DNA of 64,000 bases from Ignavibacteriota bacterium. GTDB lineage: Bacteria > Bacteroidota > Ignavibacteria > UBA10030 > BY39. The number at the start of each line of letters is the position of its first letter. Within the stretch, counting starts at the first letter, position 1. The translations under genes were made by a program, and so were the position numbers. Location: the NCBI GenBank assembly GCA_003327435.1, contig QOQV01000006.1, forward strand, positions 110,065 through 174,064, given 5' to 3'. The notes below the pieces were generated by a model that saw only the letters and a list, made by a program, of their open reading frames with translations, was not told the origin of the DNA and searched no databases. Below, in pieces: positions 27,328-35,894 of this stretch.

Positions 27328-27333
27328 TATAAT
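27328..27333 (+). promoter_or_regulatory. Possible -10 element before the STAS gene
   Basis: TATAAT lies 36 nt before GTG 27369 in the 190-bp gap after the NtrC-type gene. The -35 region is poor (TTTTTA at 17-nt spacing), so this is tentative. I see no other feature in this gap. Confidence 0.35.
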
Positions 27334-27368
27334 TGATAGTTTAATTTTAAAAAAAATCAGGATATTTT

Positions 27369-27725
27369 GTGAATTTGAAAATACGTACAGTTAATAATGG
27401 TCAAATTGGTATCATTGAATTAAAGAGTTCACTTATCAGTGAAGATATAATAAACGAACTCCGCGATGCTGTCGCAGATTTTATTGAACAGGGCAACAAA
27501 AAATTGATTATAGATTTATCGAAAGTGAACCTTATTAATAGTATTGGATTAGGTTCATTGATTTCGGCTTACACCACATTTACAAAAAGTGGTGGTGAAA
27601 TTATTCTAACCGGTGTTGGAAAATCTGTAAAGAATGTTTTTATTATAACAAAATTAACTGAAGTATTTGAGATATGTGATAAGATAGATGAAGCAATAAA
27701 AAAATTTTCATTAATAAAAGTATAA
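27369..27725 (+). CDS. STAS-domain protein (anti-sigma factor antagonist-like)
   Basis: A 118-residue stand-alone STAS domain with the typical LIIDLSKVNLINSIGLGSLISAYT segment, including a serine at the usual phosphorylation position (INSIGLG). SpoIIAA-like proteins of this kind take part in partner-switching regulation with a kinase/anti-sigma factor, none of which is visible nearby. The start is GTG 27369, preceded by CAGGA. It lies directly before the exbB operon. Confidence 0.88.
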   Translation: MNLKIRTVNNGQIGIIELKSSLISEDIINELRDAVADFIEQGNKKLIIDLSKVNLINSIGLGSLISAYTTFTKSGGEIILTGVGKSVKNVFIITKLTEVFEICDKIDEAIKKFSLIKV

Positions 27726-27758
27726 ACAATAACAAAAACAATTAAAAGGAGATAAGAA

Positions 27759-28538
27759 ATGCAAAAAAATCTTTTTTCAACCGTTGTATTCATATTAGCA
27801 CTAATTATTGCGTTTGCGATATGGTGGTTTATTCTTGGTGATCCAGCGAATTTTAAAGATGGTGAAGGCCGACACCAGCCAATTAATTTACTCGGTACGA
27901 TTTTCGTAGGTGGGTATTTTGTACCGGTTTTGATTATGTTATCAATTTTGGTGATCACTTTTGTATTTGAAAGAATCTTTTCGCTTGGTAAAGCTAAAGG
28001 CAAAGGTAATATGGCAACTTTTATCCGTGATATTCAGAGACATCTTGATAGTGGTAAAATTGACGAAGCAATCAAAACATGTGATCGACAGAGAGGTTCT
28101 CTTGCAAATATCGTGAAAACTGGACTTGAAAGATACCAAGCAATTGCAAGAGAAGGTAAAGGTTGGGAAGCTGAGAAACAGATGGCAGAAGTACAAAGAT
28201 CAATTGAGGAAGCTACATCACTCGAATTACCAGTGTTAGAAAGAAATCTTATTGTATTATCTACAATTGCATCAATTGCTACTATGGTGGGTCTACTGGG
28301 TACAACTGTAGGAATGATCCGTGCATTTAGAGCGCTAGCACATGCTGGTGCACCCGACGCCATTCAGCTCTCAATAGGTATATCTGAGGCACTTGTTAAT
28401 ACAGCGTTTGGATTATTTGCTGCAATAACTGGAATTGTCGCTTACAACTTTTTTGTTAATAAAGTAGACACATTTACTTATATGATTGACGAAGCAGGTT
28501 ATAATATAGTCCAAACACTTATGACAAAATCTAAATAA
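27759..28538 (+). CDS. exbB: MotA/TolQ/ExbB proton channel protein
   Basis: A 259-residue inner-membrane protein with three main hydrophobic segments. One is near the N-terminus, one is around residues 50-75, and a C-terminal pair includes TIASIATMVGLLGTTVGMIRAF and LVNTAFGLFAAITGIVAYNFF, typical of ExbB/TolQ proton channels. It powers TonB with the ExbD proteins encoded next. AAGGAGAT precedes the ATG. Confidence 0.93.
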   Translation: MQKNLFSTVVFILALIIAFAIWWFILGDPANFKDGEGRHQPINLLGTIFVGGYFVPVLIMLSILVITFVFERIFSLGKAKGKGNMATFIRDIQRHLDSGKIDEAIKTCDRQRGSLANIVKTGLERYQAIAREGKGWEAEKQMAEVQRSIEEATSLELPVLERNLIVLSTIASIATMVGLLGTTVGMIRAFRALAHAGAPDAIQLSIGISEALVNTAFGLFAAITGIVAYNFFVNKVDTFTYMIDEAGYNIVQTLMTKSK

Positions 28539-28556
28539 ACATTAGGAGAATTAATT

Positions 28557-29087
28557 ATGCCAAAGATAAAGAAAGGGCGTGTTTCAATTCGAATTGACAT
28601 GACTCCTTTCGTGGATATTGCGTTCCTCCTGTTAACTTTCTTTATGCTGACTACGCAATTTAAACCACCGGAAGAAGTTGTGATAGAATTGCCTTCTTCC
28701 CATTCTGAGTATAAATTACCAGAATCCGATGTTATGCTTATAACAATCACCAAAGATGATAGAATCTTTTTGGGATTAGATGCACAAACAACAAAATTAA
28801 GAGTATTGGGTGATGTTGTAAAACAGAATTGGGAATATTATTCTCCAGAAGTACGTAAACAATACGGAACTCCAGAAAATATGGCAAAGTTAGCTCCCAG
28901 TGTCCAGGTAACATTGAAAGATCTCCCGGATCTCTTGATAAAAGCCAGAATTACCAATCCAAAATTAAGGACTATCATAAAAGGCGATCAAGAGGCAAAT
29001 TATGGGCTAACTGAAGATATAATGGATATTCTGGAAAAGACGCAAATAACTCGTTTCAATTTAATAACCAATTTAGAACGGAATTAA
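28557..29087 (+). CDS. exbD: ExbD/TolR biopolymer transport protein (first copy)
   Basis: A 176-residue protein with one N-terminal membrane helix carrying the proton-path aspartate (RIDMTPFVDIAFLLLTFFML) and a periplasmic domain. It pairs with ExbB. Compared with the second copy it has a longer periplasmic part, including a segment (KQNWEYYSPEVRKQYG) that the second lacks. Strong GGAGAA site upstream. Confidence 0.92.
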   Translation: MPKIKKGRVSIRIDMTPFVDIAFLLLTFFMLTTQFKPPEEVVIELPSSHSEYKLPESDVMLITITKDDRIFLGLDAQTTKLRVLGDVVKQNWEYYSPEVRKQYGTPENMAKLAPSVQVTLKDLPDLLIKARITNPKLRTIIKGDQEANYGLTEDIMDILEKTQITRFNLITNLERN

Positions 29088-29098
29088 GGAGGATAGAT

Positions 29099-29599
29099 AT
29101 GGGTGCTGTAGACACTGCTGCTCCGCGTGGAGCTCAAAGAAAAAAAGGTAAAAAGAGACGGCAACCGCGTCGCCTCGGTATAAGAATCGATATGACTCCA
29201 ATGGTCGATATCGCATTCCTGTTGCTAACATTTTTTATGTTAACAACAACAATGAGTAAACCTCAAACTATGGAAATAAATCTTCCTCCGTCTAAAGATG
29301 TTAAAGTCGAAATAGCAGAAAGCAATTTAATGACCCTAAGAGTTAAAGGTGATGGTTCAATTTACTGGAATATGGGTATTGAAAGTCCAAAAAAGGTTGA
29401 ATTCAAAGACTTAAAAGCTCTGCTTAAAGAGAGAATCGAACAGAATCCGAAATTGACTGTATTACTAAAAATACATCGAGACGGAAAATATCACATGATG
29501 GTTGATATTATTGACGAGTTCAATGTAAGTGGCATCAGTCGTTTTAGCATTGCACCACTTACTGAAGCTGATCTCAAAGTACTTGCAAAGGTATCATAA
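29099..29599 (+). CDS. exbD: ExbD/TolR biopolymer transport protein (second copy)
   Basis: A 166-residue ExbD paralogue with a very basic cytoplasmic N-terminus (KKGKKRRQPRRLGIR), then the helix DMTPMVDIAFLLLTFFML and a periplasmic domain. Two different ExbD proteins with one ExbB suggest a heteromeric ExbD dimer in the motor, as inferred for other Bacteroidetes clusters. GGAGGA lies 7 nt before the ATG. Confidence 0.92.
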   Translation: MGAVDTAAPRGAQRKKGKKRRQPRRLGIRIDMTPMVDIAFLLLTFFMLTTTMSKPQTMEINLPPSKDVKVEIAESNLMTLRVKGDGSIYWNMGIESPKKVEFKDLKALLKERIEQNPKLTVLLKIHRDGKYHMMVDIIDEFNVSGISRFSIAPLTEADLKVLAKVS

Positions 29600-29619
29600 A
29601 GGAAAGGAGTGGATGAAAA

Positions 29620-30351
29620 ATGGTAAAAGAAGCAACTGCAACATTACATTACGGATTTCAGGAACTTCGTAAGTTATACAATCGATATGCTGGTATTGCT
29701 TTGGCAATTGCTGTGTCACTTCACTTGAGTATTATTGGAATATATTATCTTATTGAATACCTTGGCGAAGAAGAAGAACCAGTATATACTATGCGTGTCA
29801 TTAAATTATCTGAATTAGGTCCACCACCTTCAATTACTAACACAGAAACTGCACCTCAATTGGCTATTTCTGCTCCAACTGCTAAGCCAACGATTGGTGT
29901 GCCAGTTCCAGTACCAGATGCTGAAGTCAGCCCTGAACAAACACTTGCCACACAAACTGAAATGAGTCAGCAAGCAAGTCCAATTGTTTCTGATCTTGGA
30001 GATTTGGGTGGCGGTGGAGTCCAAATCGAACAGGATATAAAAATTGAAGATGAAGGTCCACCACCAGATTTTGTACCAGTCGAAAAACAACCAGTTCCAG
30101 TAAAGCAAGTCACACCTGTTTATCCAGAACTTGCACAGCGTGCCCAAATGGAAGGAACTGTCTGGGTAAAAATCTGGGTCGATAAAGAAGGTAAGCCCAA
30201 AAAGGCAGTTGTCATTAAAAGTGATGCCGAAATATTTAATCAGGCAGCGATAGATGCTGCAATGCAATGGGTATTTACACCCGCAATTATGAATAATGGA
30301 CCTGTGGCTGTTTGGGTGGCAATACCATTTAAATTTAAACTTAAGAATTAA
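29620..30351 (+). CDS. tonB: TonB-family energy transducer
   Basis: A 243-residue protein with one N-terminal membrane helix (GIALAIAVSLHLSIIGIYYLI), a proline-rich periplasmic spacer (PTAKPTIGVPVPVPDAEV) and a C-terminal TonB domain (PVYPELAQRAQMEGTVWVKI, then AAIDAAMQWVFTPA). It transfers proton-motive energy from ExbB/ExbD to outer-membrane receptors. No TonB-dependent receptor gene is in the window. Confidence 0.93.
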   Translation: MVKEATATLHYGFQELRKLYNRYAGIALAIAVSLHLSIIGIYYLIEYLGEEEEPVYTMRVIKLSELGPPPSITNTETAPQLAISAPTAKPTIGVPVPVPDAEVSPEQTLATQTEMSQQASPIVSDLGDLGGGGVQIEQDIKIEDEGPPPDFVPVEKQPVPVKQVTPVYPELAQRAQMEGTVWVKIWVDKEGKPKKAVVIKSDAEIFNQAAIDAAMQWVFTPAIMNNGPVAVWVAIPFKFKLKN

Positions 30352-30368
30352 TCATACAACCGAAAATC

Positions 30369-30584
30369 ATGGCACTGCAAACACAAAAAATTTTAGATAC
30401 ATTTGGATATGTTGTTTCTGCAATAGTAATTTTAGTTGGATTAGCCATGATTTTCGGTTTTCTTCTAACACAAACACCCGAAAATTATAGAATTTTATTT
30501 GGTATCGTACTGCTTCTTTATGGAATTTATCGTTCTATAACTATTCGTATTAAACAAAAGAAAAATTTTCCCAATGAGGAATGA
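30369..30584 (+). CDS. Small two-helix membrane protein
   Basis: A 71-residue protein with two hydrophobic helices (VVSAIVILVGLAMIFGFLL and ILFGIVLLLYGIYRSI) and a basic C-terminus. I do not recognise a named family. Its place between tonB and the PstS-like gene, and an 11-bp overlap with the latter, suggest it belongs to the same envelope operon. Confidence 0.7.
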   Translation: MALQTQKILDTFGYVVSAIVILVGLAMIFGFLLTQTPENYRILFGIVLLLYGIYRSITIRIKQKKNFPNEE

Positions 30585-31500
30585 CTATTTCAAAATACTT
30601 TTTTTCTTTTTATTCTTGATTGGTTGTCAGAGTGGTGATGTAAAGGAATCCCCCACAAAAGGATATCTGGTTATATATGCTTCAGAAACAGTTGCTCCAC
30701 TGGCAAAAAGTCTTGCACAAAGATTTGAACATATCTACACAGAAGCTAAGATAGATGTAAGAATTACCTCAGCTCGTGAAGCAGTAATGTATCTATTAAG
30801 CGATAGTACTGAACTTATACTTCTCTCCAGAACATTGGATAAAGATGAAGAAGCAATTGTCAAGAAGCGAGAAATGAAAATATATAATTATGAGATTGCT
30901 AAAGGTGGATTTGGGATCATAGTTAATAAAGATAATCCTATTGAGCAAATAAGAATTTCTCAAATCGATAGTTTATTTAAGGGAAATATCAAGTTCTGGA
31001 AGGAATTAGGTTGGAAGAGTTCAAATTCAAAGATTTATATGTATTTTCCAGGAAGAAACTCCGATGTTTTCGATTATTTTTTAGAGCGGTTTGAAGTCCA
31101 GAAATTACCGGATAATTTATTTACTTTTTCGACAACAGATTCTACAATCCAATTCATATCTCAGAAAACTAATGCAATGGGATTTGTGGGTATAAATTAT
31201 TATGACACCGTGTATAATAATATAAAATTTCTGGATGTTGGTGATTCATCAGCATATAGTGATTCTCTGGGTGTGAGTGGAGAGTATTTTTCGCCTGCAC
31301 AAGCATATGTTTATAAAGAATTTTATCCTTTACGTTCAAATGTTTATATTTATACAAATATTAAAAGTGTTGGTTTAGCAAGTGGATTTGTATCTTTTGC
31401 CACAGGTGTTCAAGGTCAACAAGTGGTTTTGAATAACAAGTTGGTACCTTCCACAATGCCAGTTAGAATAATTCAACTAAACAGACAGGAGAAAAAATAA
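30574..31500 (+). CDS. PstS-like phosphate-type substrate-binding lipoprotein
   Basis: A 308-residue lipoprotein (lipobox LIGC) with a PBP-like domain of the PstS family: LVIYASETVAPLAKSLAQRFE, then GGFGIIVNKDNP, SLFKGNIKFWKELGW and NAMGFVGINYY. Classic PstS proteins deliver phosphate to a PstCAB transporter, but no such genes are nearby. Instead it sits downstream of a TonB motor and before a TPR protein, with overlaps on both sides (TAATG with the next gene). Its ligand is therefore uncertain. Confidence 0.83.
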   Translation: MRNDYFKILFFFLFLIGCQSGDVKESPTKGYLVIYASETVAPLAKSLAQRFEHIYTEAKIDVRITSAREAVMYLLSDSTELILLSRTLDKDEEAIVKKREMKIYNYEIAKGGFGIIVNKDNPIEQIRISQIDSLFKGNIKFWKELGWKSSNSKIYMYFPGRNSDVFDYFLERFEVQKLPDNLFTFSTTDSTIQFISQKTNAMGFVGINYYDTVYNNIKFLDVGDSSAYSDSLGVSGEYFSPAQAYVYKEFYPLRSNVYIYTNIKSVGLASGFVSFATGVQGQQVVLNNKLVPSTMPVRIIQLNRQEKK

Positions 31501-33125
31501 TGAAAAAAAATATTCATTTATTACTCACCTTACTTTTTTCGATAAGCACAATATTATGCTTAAATTTTGCATATTCACAAGATACATTCGAGCAAGGTAA
31601 GGAAGAATTAAAGAACGGTAATTATAAAAAAGCGGTGCAGCTTTTCAGAGATTCACAGAAAAAACACAAAAAGAATCCGGAGTTATACTTTTTAATGGGT
31701 GAAGCATTGCTCAAACAGGATTCTCTGGATGCAGCTCTGGTTGCATTTACACAAGCGCGCGAGCTTGATGAAAAAAATCCTGCTGTTTATATAAAAATAG
31801 GAGATATCTATGCAATGCAGGGTATTTCTCCTGCTGCAATTGAACAATATCAGAAAGCAATTGACATAAACACTGGACTTGTTGAGGCGCATATAAAATT
31901 AGCACAGACCTATAAAAAAATGCGTAAATGGAACGATGCGGCAAAAAGTTATTTGACTGCAATACAGCTGGATTCTACAAATGCAAGCTTATATGATGAA
32001 TTGGGAAATATATATTTTCTTGCTAAGCAATATGCCAACGCAGCAAAAATGTACAAACGCCTTACAGAATTATCACCGAATTCTTTTGATGCTCAGTATT
32101 TGTATATGAAATCTTTATTTGAAATAAAAAATTATGACGAGGTTGTAAAAGTTGCTGAGAAGGTACTGTCTTTGGATTCTACTAAATTTGATGTATTCAG
32201 AATAATGGCTTATGCTTATGTTGAGCTAAAAGATTATAAAAGTGCTGAATCTGCTTTCCTAAAATTAAAAAGGGAAACTGAATTAACTGCTGAAGATTAT
32301 TATAAGTATGGGAAAACACTCCAAGGACTTGATAAACAAATACAAGCAATTGAAGCTTATGAAACTGCACTTAAATTAGATTCAACATTCTCTGATGTAT
32401 ATTCAGAACTGGGTGCTCTTTATATGCGTCAAAAACGGTATAATGAATCAGCGGATATGTATGAAAAGAAAATTGGTGTTGACTCTACGTCTATTAGCGC
32501 ATATCTTAATGCTGCGGCTTCATATATTCAATTAAAGAATTATGAGCGTGCACGACAATTATTAAAAAAGGCGATAGAGTTAAGACCATCATATATAGGT
32601 TCACGACTTAGATTAGCACAAACCTATGCCTTAATGGATTCACTGGATCTTGCCAAGCAGGAATATGATGAAGTTCTTGCATTAATAGGAGATCAGAAGG
32701 AAAAATACAAAACCGAATTGCTTGAAGCTTATAATATGATTGCCTCTTTCTATTTTCAGAAACAAAAGTATGCAGCAGCTGCCGATTGGGCTCGCAAGGC
32801 AATATCATCAGGAGCAGATGATGCATCAATCCGTGTTCTTCTTGGACAATCCCTAATGCTGAATCGAAGTGATGATCCTGATGATAACAGAAAGAGAGAT
32901 GAAGAGGCTGTTAAACATTTCAGAAAAGCTATTGAATATGATGCTAAAAACATTCAAGCACACCTCTGGCTCGCAAATGGACTCTTGTATCTCAGAATTG
33001 AGGGGGAAGACGAGATTAATAAAAAACTTCAAGCAGAAGCAATCACTGAATTTAAAAAAGTATTACAACTTGATCCCAATAATGTGGATGCTAAAAAAGG
33101 ACTTGAAAGATTAGGAGCTAAATAA
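31500..33125 (+). CDS. Exported TPR-repeat protein
   Basis: A 541-residue protein with a signal peptide (LLLTLLFSISTILCLNFAYSQ) and about twelve TPR units, such as LYFLMGEALLKQDSLDAALVAF and AIEYDAKNIQAHLWLANG. It should be a periplasmic scaffold. Its start overlaps the PstS-like stop, so it is the last gene of the exb-tonB cluster. Partner unknown. Confidence 0.85.
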   Translation: MKKNIHLLLTLLFSISTILCLNFAYSQDTFEQGKEELKNGNYKKAVQLFRDSQKKHKKNPELYFLMGEALLKQDSLDAALVAFTQARELDEKNPAVYIKIGDIYAMQGISPAAIEQYQKAIDINTGLVEAHIKLAQTYKKMRKWNDAAKSYLTAIQLDSTNASLYDELGNIYFLAKQYANAAKMYKRLTELSPNSFDAQYLYMKSLFEIKNYDEVVKVAEKVLSLDSTKFDVFRIMAYAYVELKDYKSAESAFLKLKRETELTAEDYYKYGKTLQGLDKQIQAIEAYETALKLDSTFSDVYSELGALYMRQKRYNESADMYEKKIGVDSTSISAYLNAAASYIQLKNYERARQLLKKAIELRPSYIGSRLRLAQTYALMDSLDLAKQEYDEVLALIGDQKEKYKTELLEAYNMIASFYFQKQKYAAAADWARKAISSGADDASIRVLLGQSLMLNRSDDPDDNRKRDEEAVKHFRKAIEYDAKNIQAHLWLANGLLYLRIEGEDEINKKLQAEAITEFKKVLQLDPNNVDAKKGLERLGAK

Positions 33126-33131
33126 TATATT

Positions 33132-33662
33132 ATGGCAGTTAGCTTAAAGAAATTACCTGTTGGAAAGAGATGTCCAGATATTGTTAACGCAATCGTTGAA
33201 ATTCCCAAAGGTAGTAGAAATAAATATGAATACGATGTAACTCTTGACATTTTTAAACTTGATCGAGTCCTTTATTCGTCAATGCATTATCCAGCAGCTT
33301 ATGGCTTTATTCCAAGTACCCTCTACGAAGATGGTGATCCCGTAGATGTATTAATTATTATAGATCAACCCTTATCAACCGGCATATTACTTGAAGTAAA
33401 GCCAATTGGGATTTTAAGAATGTACGATGAGCAAGGTTCGGATGACAAAATTTTATCAATTGCTGTTCATGATCCTACATACAAGACAGTTACAGGTATA
33501 AATGATCTTCCAAATCATTTGCTTATAGAAATAGAACATTTTTTCACGAGTTATAAAAACCTTGAAGGAAAATCTGTAAAAAGTTTCGGTTGGGATTCTG
33601 CTCAAGCTGCAAAAAAAGCAATCTTAGATTCTGTAAAAAGATTTAAGAAAAATAAAAAATAA
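33132..33662 (+). CDS. ppa: Inorganic pyrophosphatase (family I)
   Basis: Soluble Mg-dependent enzyme hydrolysing pyrophosphate to phosphate. The 176-residue protein has VEIPKGSRNKYEYD, YGFIPSTL, the signature EDGDPVDVL with three aspartates, and the KSVKSFGWDSAQAAKK end typical of bacterial hexameric enzymes. It starts 6 nt after the TPR gene. tRNA-Thr follows 2 nt after its stop. Confidence 0.96.
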   Translation: MAVSLKKLPVGKRCPDIVNAIVEIPKGSRNKYEYDVTLDIFKLDRVLYSSMHYPAAYGFIPSTLYEDGDPVDVLIIIDQPLSTGILLEVKPIGILRMYDEQGSDDKILSIAVHDPTYKTVTGINDLPNHLLIEIEHFFTSYKNLEGKSVKSFGWDSAQAAKKAILDSVKRFKKNKK

Positions 33663-33664
33663 AT

Positions 33665-33736
33665 GCTGGTGTAGCTCAGTGGTAGAGCAGCGGTTTCGTA
33701 AACCGCAGGTCGTCGGTTCAAATCCGACCACCAGCT
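33665..33736 (+). tRNA. tRNA-Thr (anticodon CGT)
   Basis: A complete 72-nt cloverleaf. The acceptor stem GCTGGTG pairs perfectly with CACCAGC. The D-arm is GCTC...GAGC, the anticodon stem GCGGT/ACCGC holds loop TTCGTAA with anticodon CGT, and the T-arm is GTCGG TTCAAAT CCGAC. The discriminator base is T. CCA is not encoded. It lies 2 nt after the ppa stop, so it may be processed from that transcript. Confidence 0.96.
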
Positions 33737-33794
33737 CTATCCTCAGTTTACCAATCTTATATACATCCTTTAAAATAATATATAGGAACCCTTA

Positions 33795-35525
33795 ATGAAA
33801 TATTTTTTGTATTTTTGCCTGTTTTTCTCATCGCTTTATGCTCAAAATAAACTTTATAATCATTACTTTGGTAACCTCCATTCCCATACATGGTACTCAG
33901 ATGGTAATAAGGATCAGGATACGAACACCTATAAACTACCTGTCGCTAAAGCAATTAATTATGGTAGAACAGTTGCTCTCAATTTGAATTACTTAGCTAT
34001 TACTGACCATAATCATAACGAAGGTTTGAATATGACCCTTCCAAGATGGCGTTCTGGTGTGAATGAAGCCGATACCGCCAATAAGGAGAATGTTTTTGTA
34101 GGTATTTTTGGACAGGAATGGGGTACGCTGGCAACTTATGGAGGTCATACACTGATTTTTAACACTGATAAGTTAATTGGATGGAATCCAGGTGTTTATG
34201 ATGTCTATGTTGCGAAAAATGATTATAATCGATTATGGAAAGTTGTCGACTCTCTTAACGCTTTCTGTTATCTCGCCCATCCTAACAATACAGACTTCGG
34301 TAATTTATTGTCTAAAAGTTATGATTCGAATATTGATAAAGTATTACAGGCAACTGCAATTAAAAGCGGACCTGCTTTTTCTACTAATACTACAATGACC
34401 GATCCTTCCTCTACAACATACGAATCCTATTACCATTCTTTGTTAAAATTGGGTTATCATATTGCTCCTACTGCTGATCAGGATAATCATTATACAAATT
34501 TTGGAATGAGTAATCAACAACGAAGTGTTGTACTGGCGAAAGCACTGACTAAAACAGATATTCTGACTGCACTTAAAAACCGAAATGTATATGCATCAGA
34601 AGATGTTAATGTAAAAGTTGATTTTGATATAAATGATTCTATAATGGGAAGTATCATAACATTGCTTACACCCTTTAATATAAGGGTAAAAGTTACTGAT
34701 GAAACACCTAATGATAACATTTCAAAAATAGAAATCAGATGTGGAATACCGGGATCTGGAACTAATTCCACAGTACTAACCTCTATCAGTAACTCGGATT
34801 CGTTATCTTATATTGTAAATCAACCGGTTAGTTCTACATATTATTATTATGTATTTGTTCAGCAAAATGATGGGCAAAGAGTTTGGACAGCACCAATCTG
34901 GGTGACTGTTAATGGTTATTTACCGGTTACATTTGGATCATTAATTGCAAATAAAATGGAAAATTCAAACTATGTTAAAATTGAGTGGTCTACCGTCAGT
35001 GAAATAAATAATCTTGGTTTTTATGTCCAGCGCAAAGGAGAATATGATACTGAATATTTATCCTTGAATGAGGATATTATTCCAGGTTCAAACACTACTC
35101 TTCAAAATCAATTTTATTATTTTATCGATACAACAATTATTAGCAATGGTAATTATTATTATCGTATCAAACAAGTTGATAACAATGGATTAGAATCATA
35201 TTCAAATCCAATACTCTTTAATTTTAATCCAACGGAAATGAAGGATTATGAATTAAAAATTTACAAATATGAATTAAAACAAAATTATCCTAATCCTTTT
35301 AATCCATCAACAAGAATAAATTATACAGTTCCTAAAAGTGGTTTTGTTCATTTGGCTGTTTATGATATTTATGGAAAACAAGTACAGTTAATTTATAGCG
35401 GATTTCAGACTCCAGGAGAATATTCATATGAATTTAACGCGATTGGACTTGCATCAGGAGTTTATTATTATAAATTAATAACAAATGATCATTATATGGT
35501 CAAAAAAATGTTGTTAATGAAATAA
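33795..35525 (+). CDS. Secreted PHP-type metallohydrolase (CehA/McbA-like) with T9SS sorting domain
   Basis: A 576-residue exported protein with signal peptide FCLFFSSLYAQ. The N-terminal two-thirds has PHP-like metal motifs: FGNLHSHTWYSDG, YLAITDHNHNEG, FGQEWGTLATYGGHTL, CYLAHPNN and TADQDNH. Middle Ig-like segments follow, then a C-terminal type IX secretion sorting domain beginning LKQNYPNPFNPSTRINYTV and ending YYYKLITNDHYMVKKMLLM. It is likely surface-attached or secreted and hydrolyses a phosphoester or amide; the substrate is unknown. It starts 58 nt after tRNA-Thr. Confidence 0.85.
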   Translation: MKYFLYFCLFFSSLYAQNKLYNHYFGNLHSHTWYSDGNKDQDTNTYKLPVAKAINYGRTVALNLNYLAITDHNHNEGLNMTLPRWRSGVNEADTANKENVFVGIFGQEWGTLATYGGHTLIFNTDKLIGWNPGVYDVYVAKNDYNRLWKVVDSLNAFCYLAHPNNTDFGNLLSKSYDSNIDKVLQATAIKSGPAFSTNTTMTDPSSTTYESYYHSLLKLGYHIAPTADQDNHYTNFGMSNQQRSVVLAKALTKTDILTALKNRNVYASEDVNVKVDFDINDSIMGSIITLLTPFNIRVKVTDETPNDNISKIEIRCGIPGSGTNSTVLTSISNSDSLSYIVNQPVSSTYYYYVFVQQNDGQRVWTAPIWVTVNGYLPVTFGSLIANKMENSNYVKIEWSTVSEINNLGFYVQRKGEYDTEYLSLNEDIIPGSNTTLQNQFYYFIDTTIISNGNYYYRIKQVDNNGLESYSNPILFNFNPTEMKDYELKIYKYELKQNYPNPFNPSTRINYTVPKSGFVHLAVYDIYGKQVQLIYSGFQTPGEYSYEFNAIGLASGVYYYKLITNDHYMVKKMLLMK

Positions 35526-35537
35526 TTCTTTAAAATT

Positions 35538-35565
35538 TTGCTTTATGCAAAAAAAATCATATATT
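35538..35565 (+). promoter_or_regulatory. Predicted promoter of rpmE
   Basis: TTGCTT, 16-nt spacer, TATATT in the gap before the L31 gene, with an expected start about 30 nt before ATG 35602 and a GGAG Shine-Dalgarno site between. Confidence 0.5.
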
Positions 35566-35601
35566 TAACCATTAAAATTAATAATTTTTGGAGTTTTTAT
35601 A

Positions 35602-35823
35602 ATGAAAAACGGTATTCATCCGCCATATAAAAGATCAATTGTTACCTGTGTTTGTGGTAATACTTTTGAAACCAGGTCAACAGTTGGTAACATTAAACTT
35701 GAGATATGTTCTGCCTGTCATCCGTTCTTTACAGGTAAACAAAAACTAGTGGATTCAGCAGGAAGAGTTGAAAGATTTAATAAAAAATATAAGAAATCTA
35801 AAGAAGAAACTCCAACTGCTTAA
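35602..35823 (+). CDS. rpmE: 50S ribosomal protein L31 (zinc-binding C+ form)
   Basis: A 73-residue L31 beginning [16 protein letters not shown]. The cysteines in VTCVCGN and [12 protein letters not shown] bind zinc, so this is the C+ form, as in B. subtilis RpmE, not the zinc-free paralogue. A terminator follows. Confidence 0.97.
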   Translation: MKNGIHPPYKRSIVTCVCGNTFETRSTVGNIKLEICSACHPFFTGKQKLVDSAGRVERFNKKYKKSKEETPTA

Positions 35824-35849
35824 GGTGGAATATTAGAAATATTATTCAT

Positions 35850-35884
35850 AACGGAATGTAATTAAAACATTCCGTTTTTTTTTG
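35850..35884 (+). terminator. Rho-independent terminator after rpmE
   Basis: A perfect 10-bp stem, AACGGAATGT with ACATTCCGTT, a 7-nt loop and a run of nine T. It ends only about 10 nt before the start codon of the GlmU-like gene. Confidence 0.9.
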
Positions 35885-35894
35885 ATTTATTTCT

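Noticed and set aside
27569-28003. 144-codon minus-strand ORF across the STAS/exbB gap
   Set aside because: Antisense to two well supported genes; sequence shows no domain.
29830-30267. 145-codon minus-strand ORF rich in W, F and C
   Set aside because: Antisense shadow of the proline-rich tonB gene; its composition is that of reversed proline, glutamate and lysine codons.
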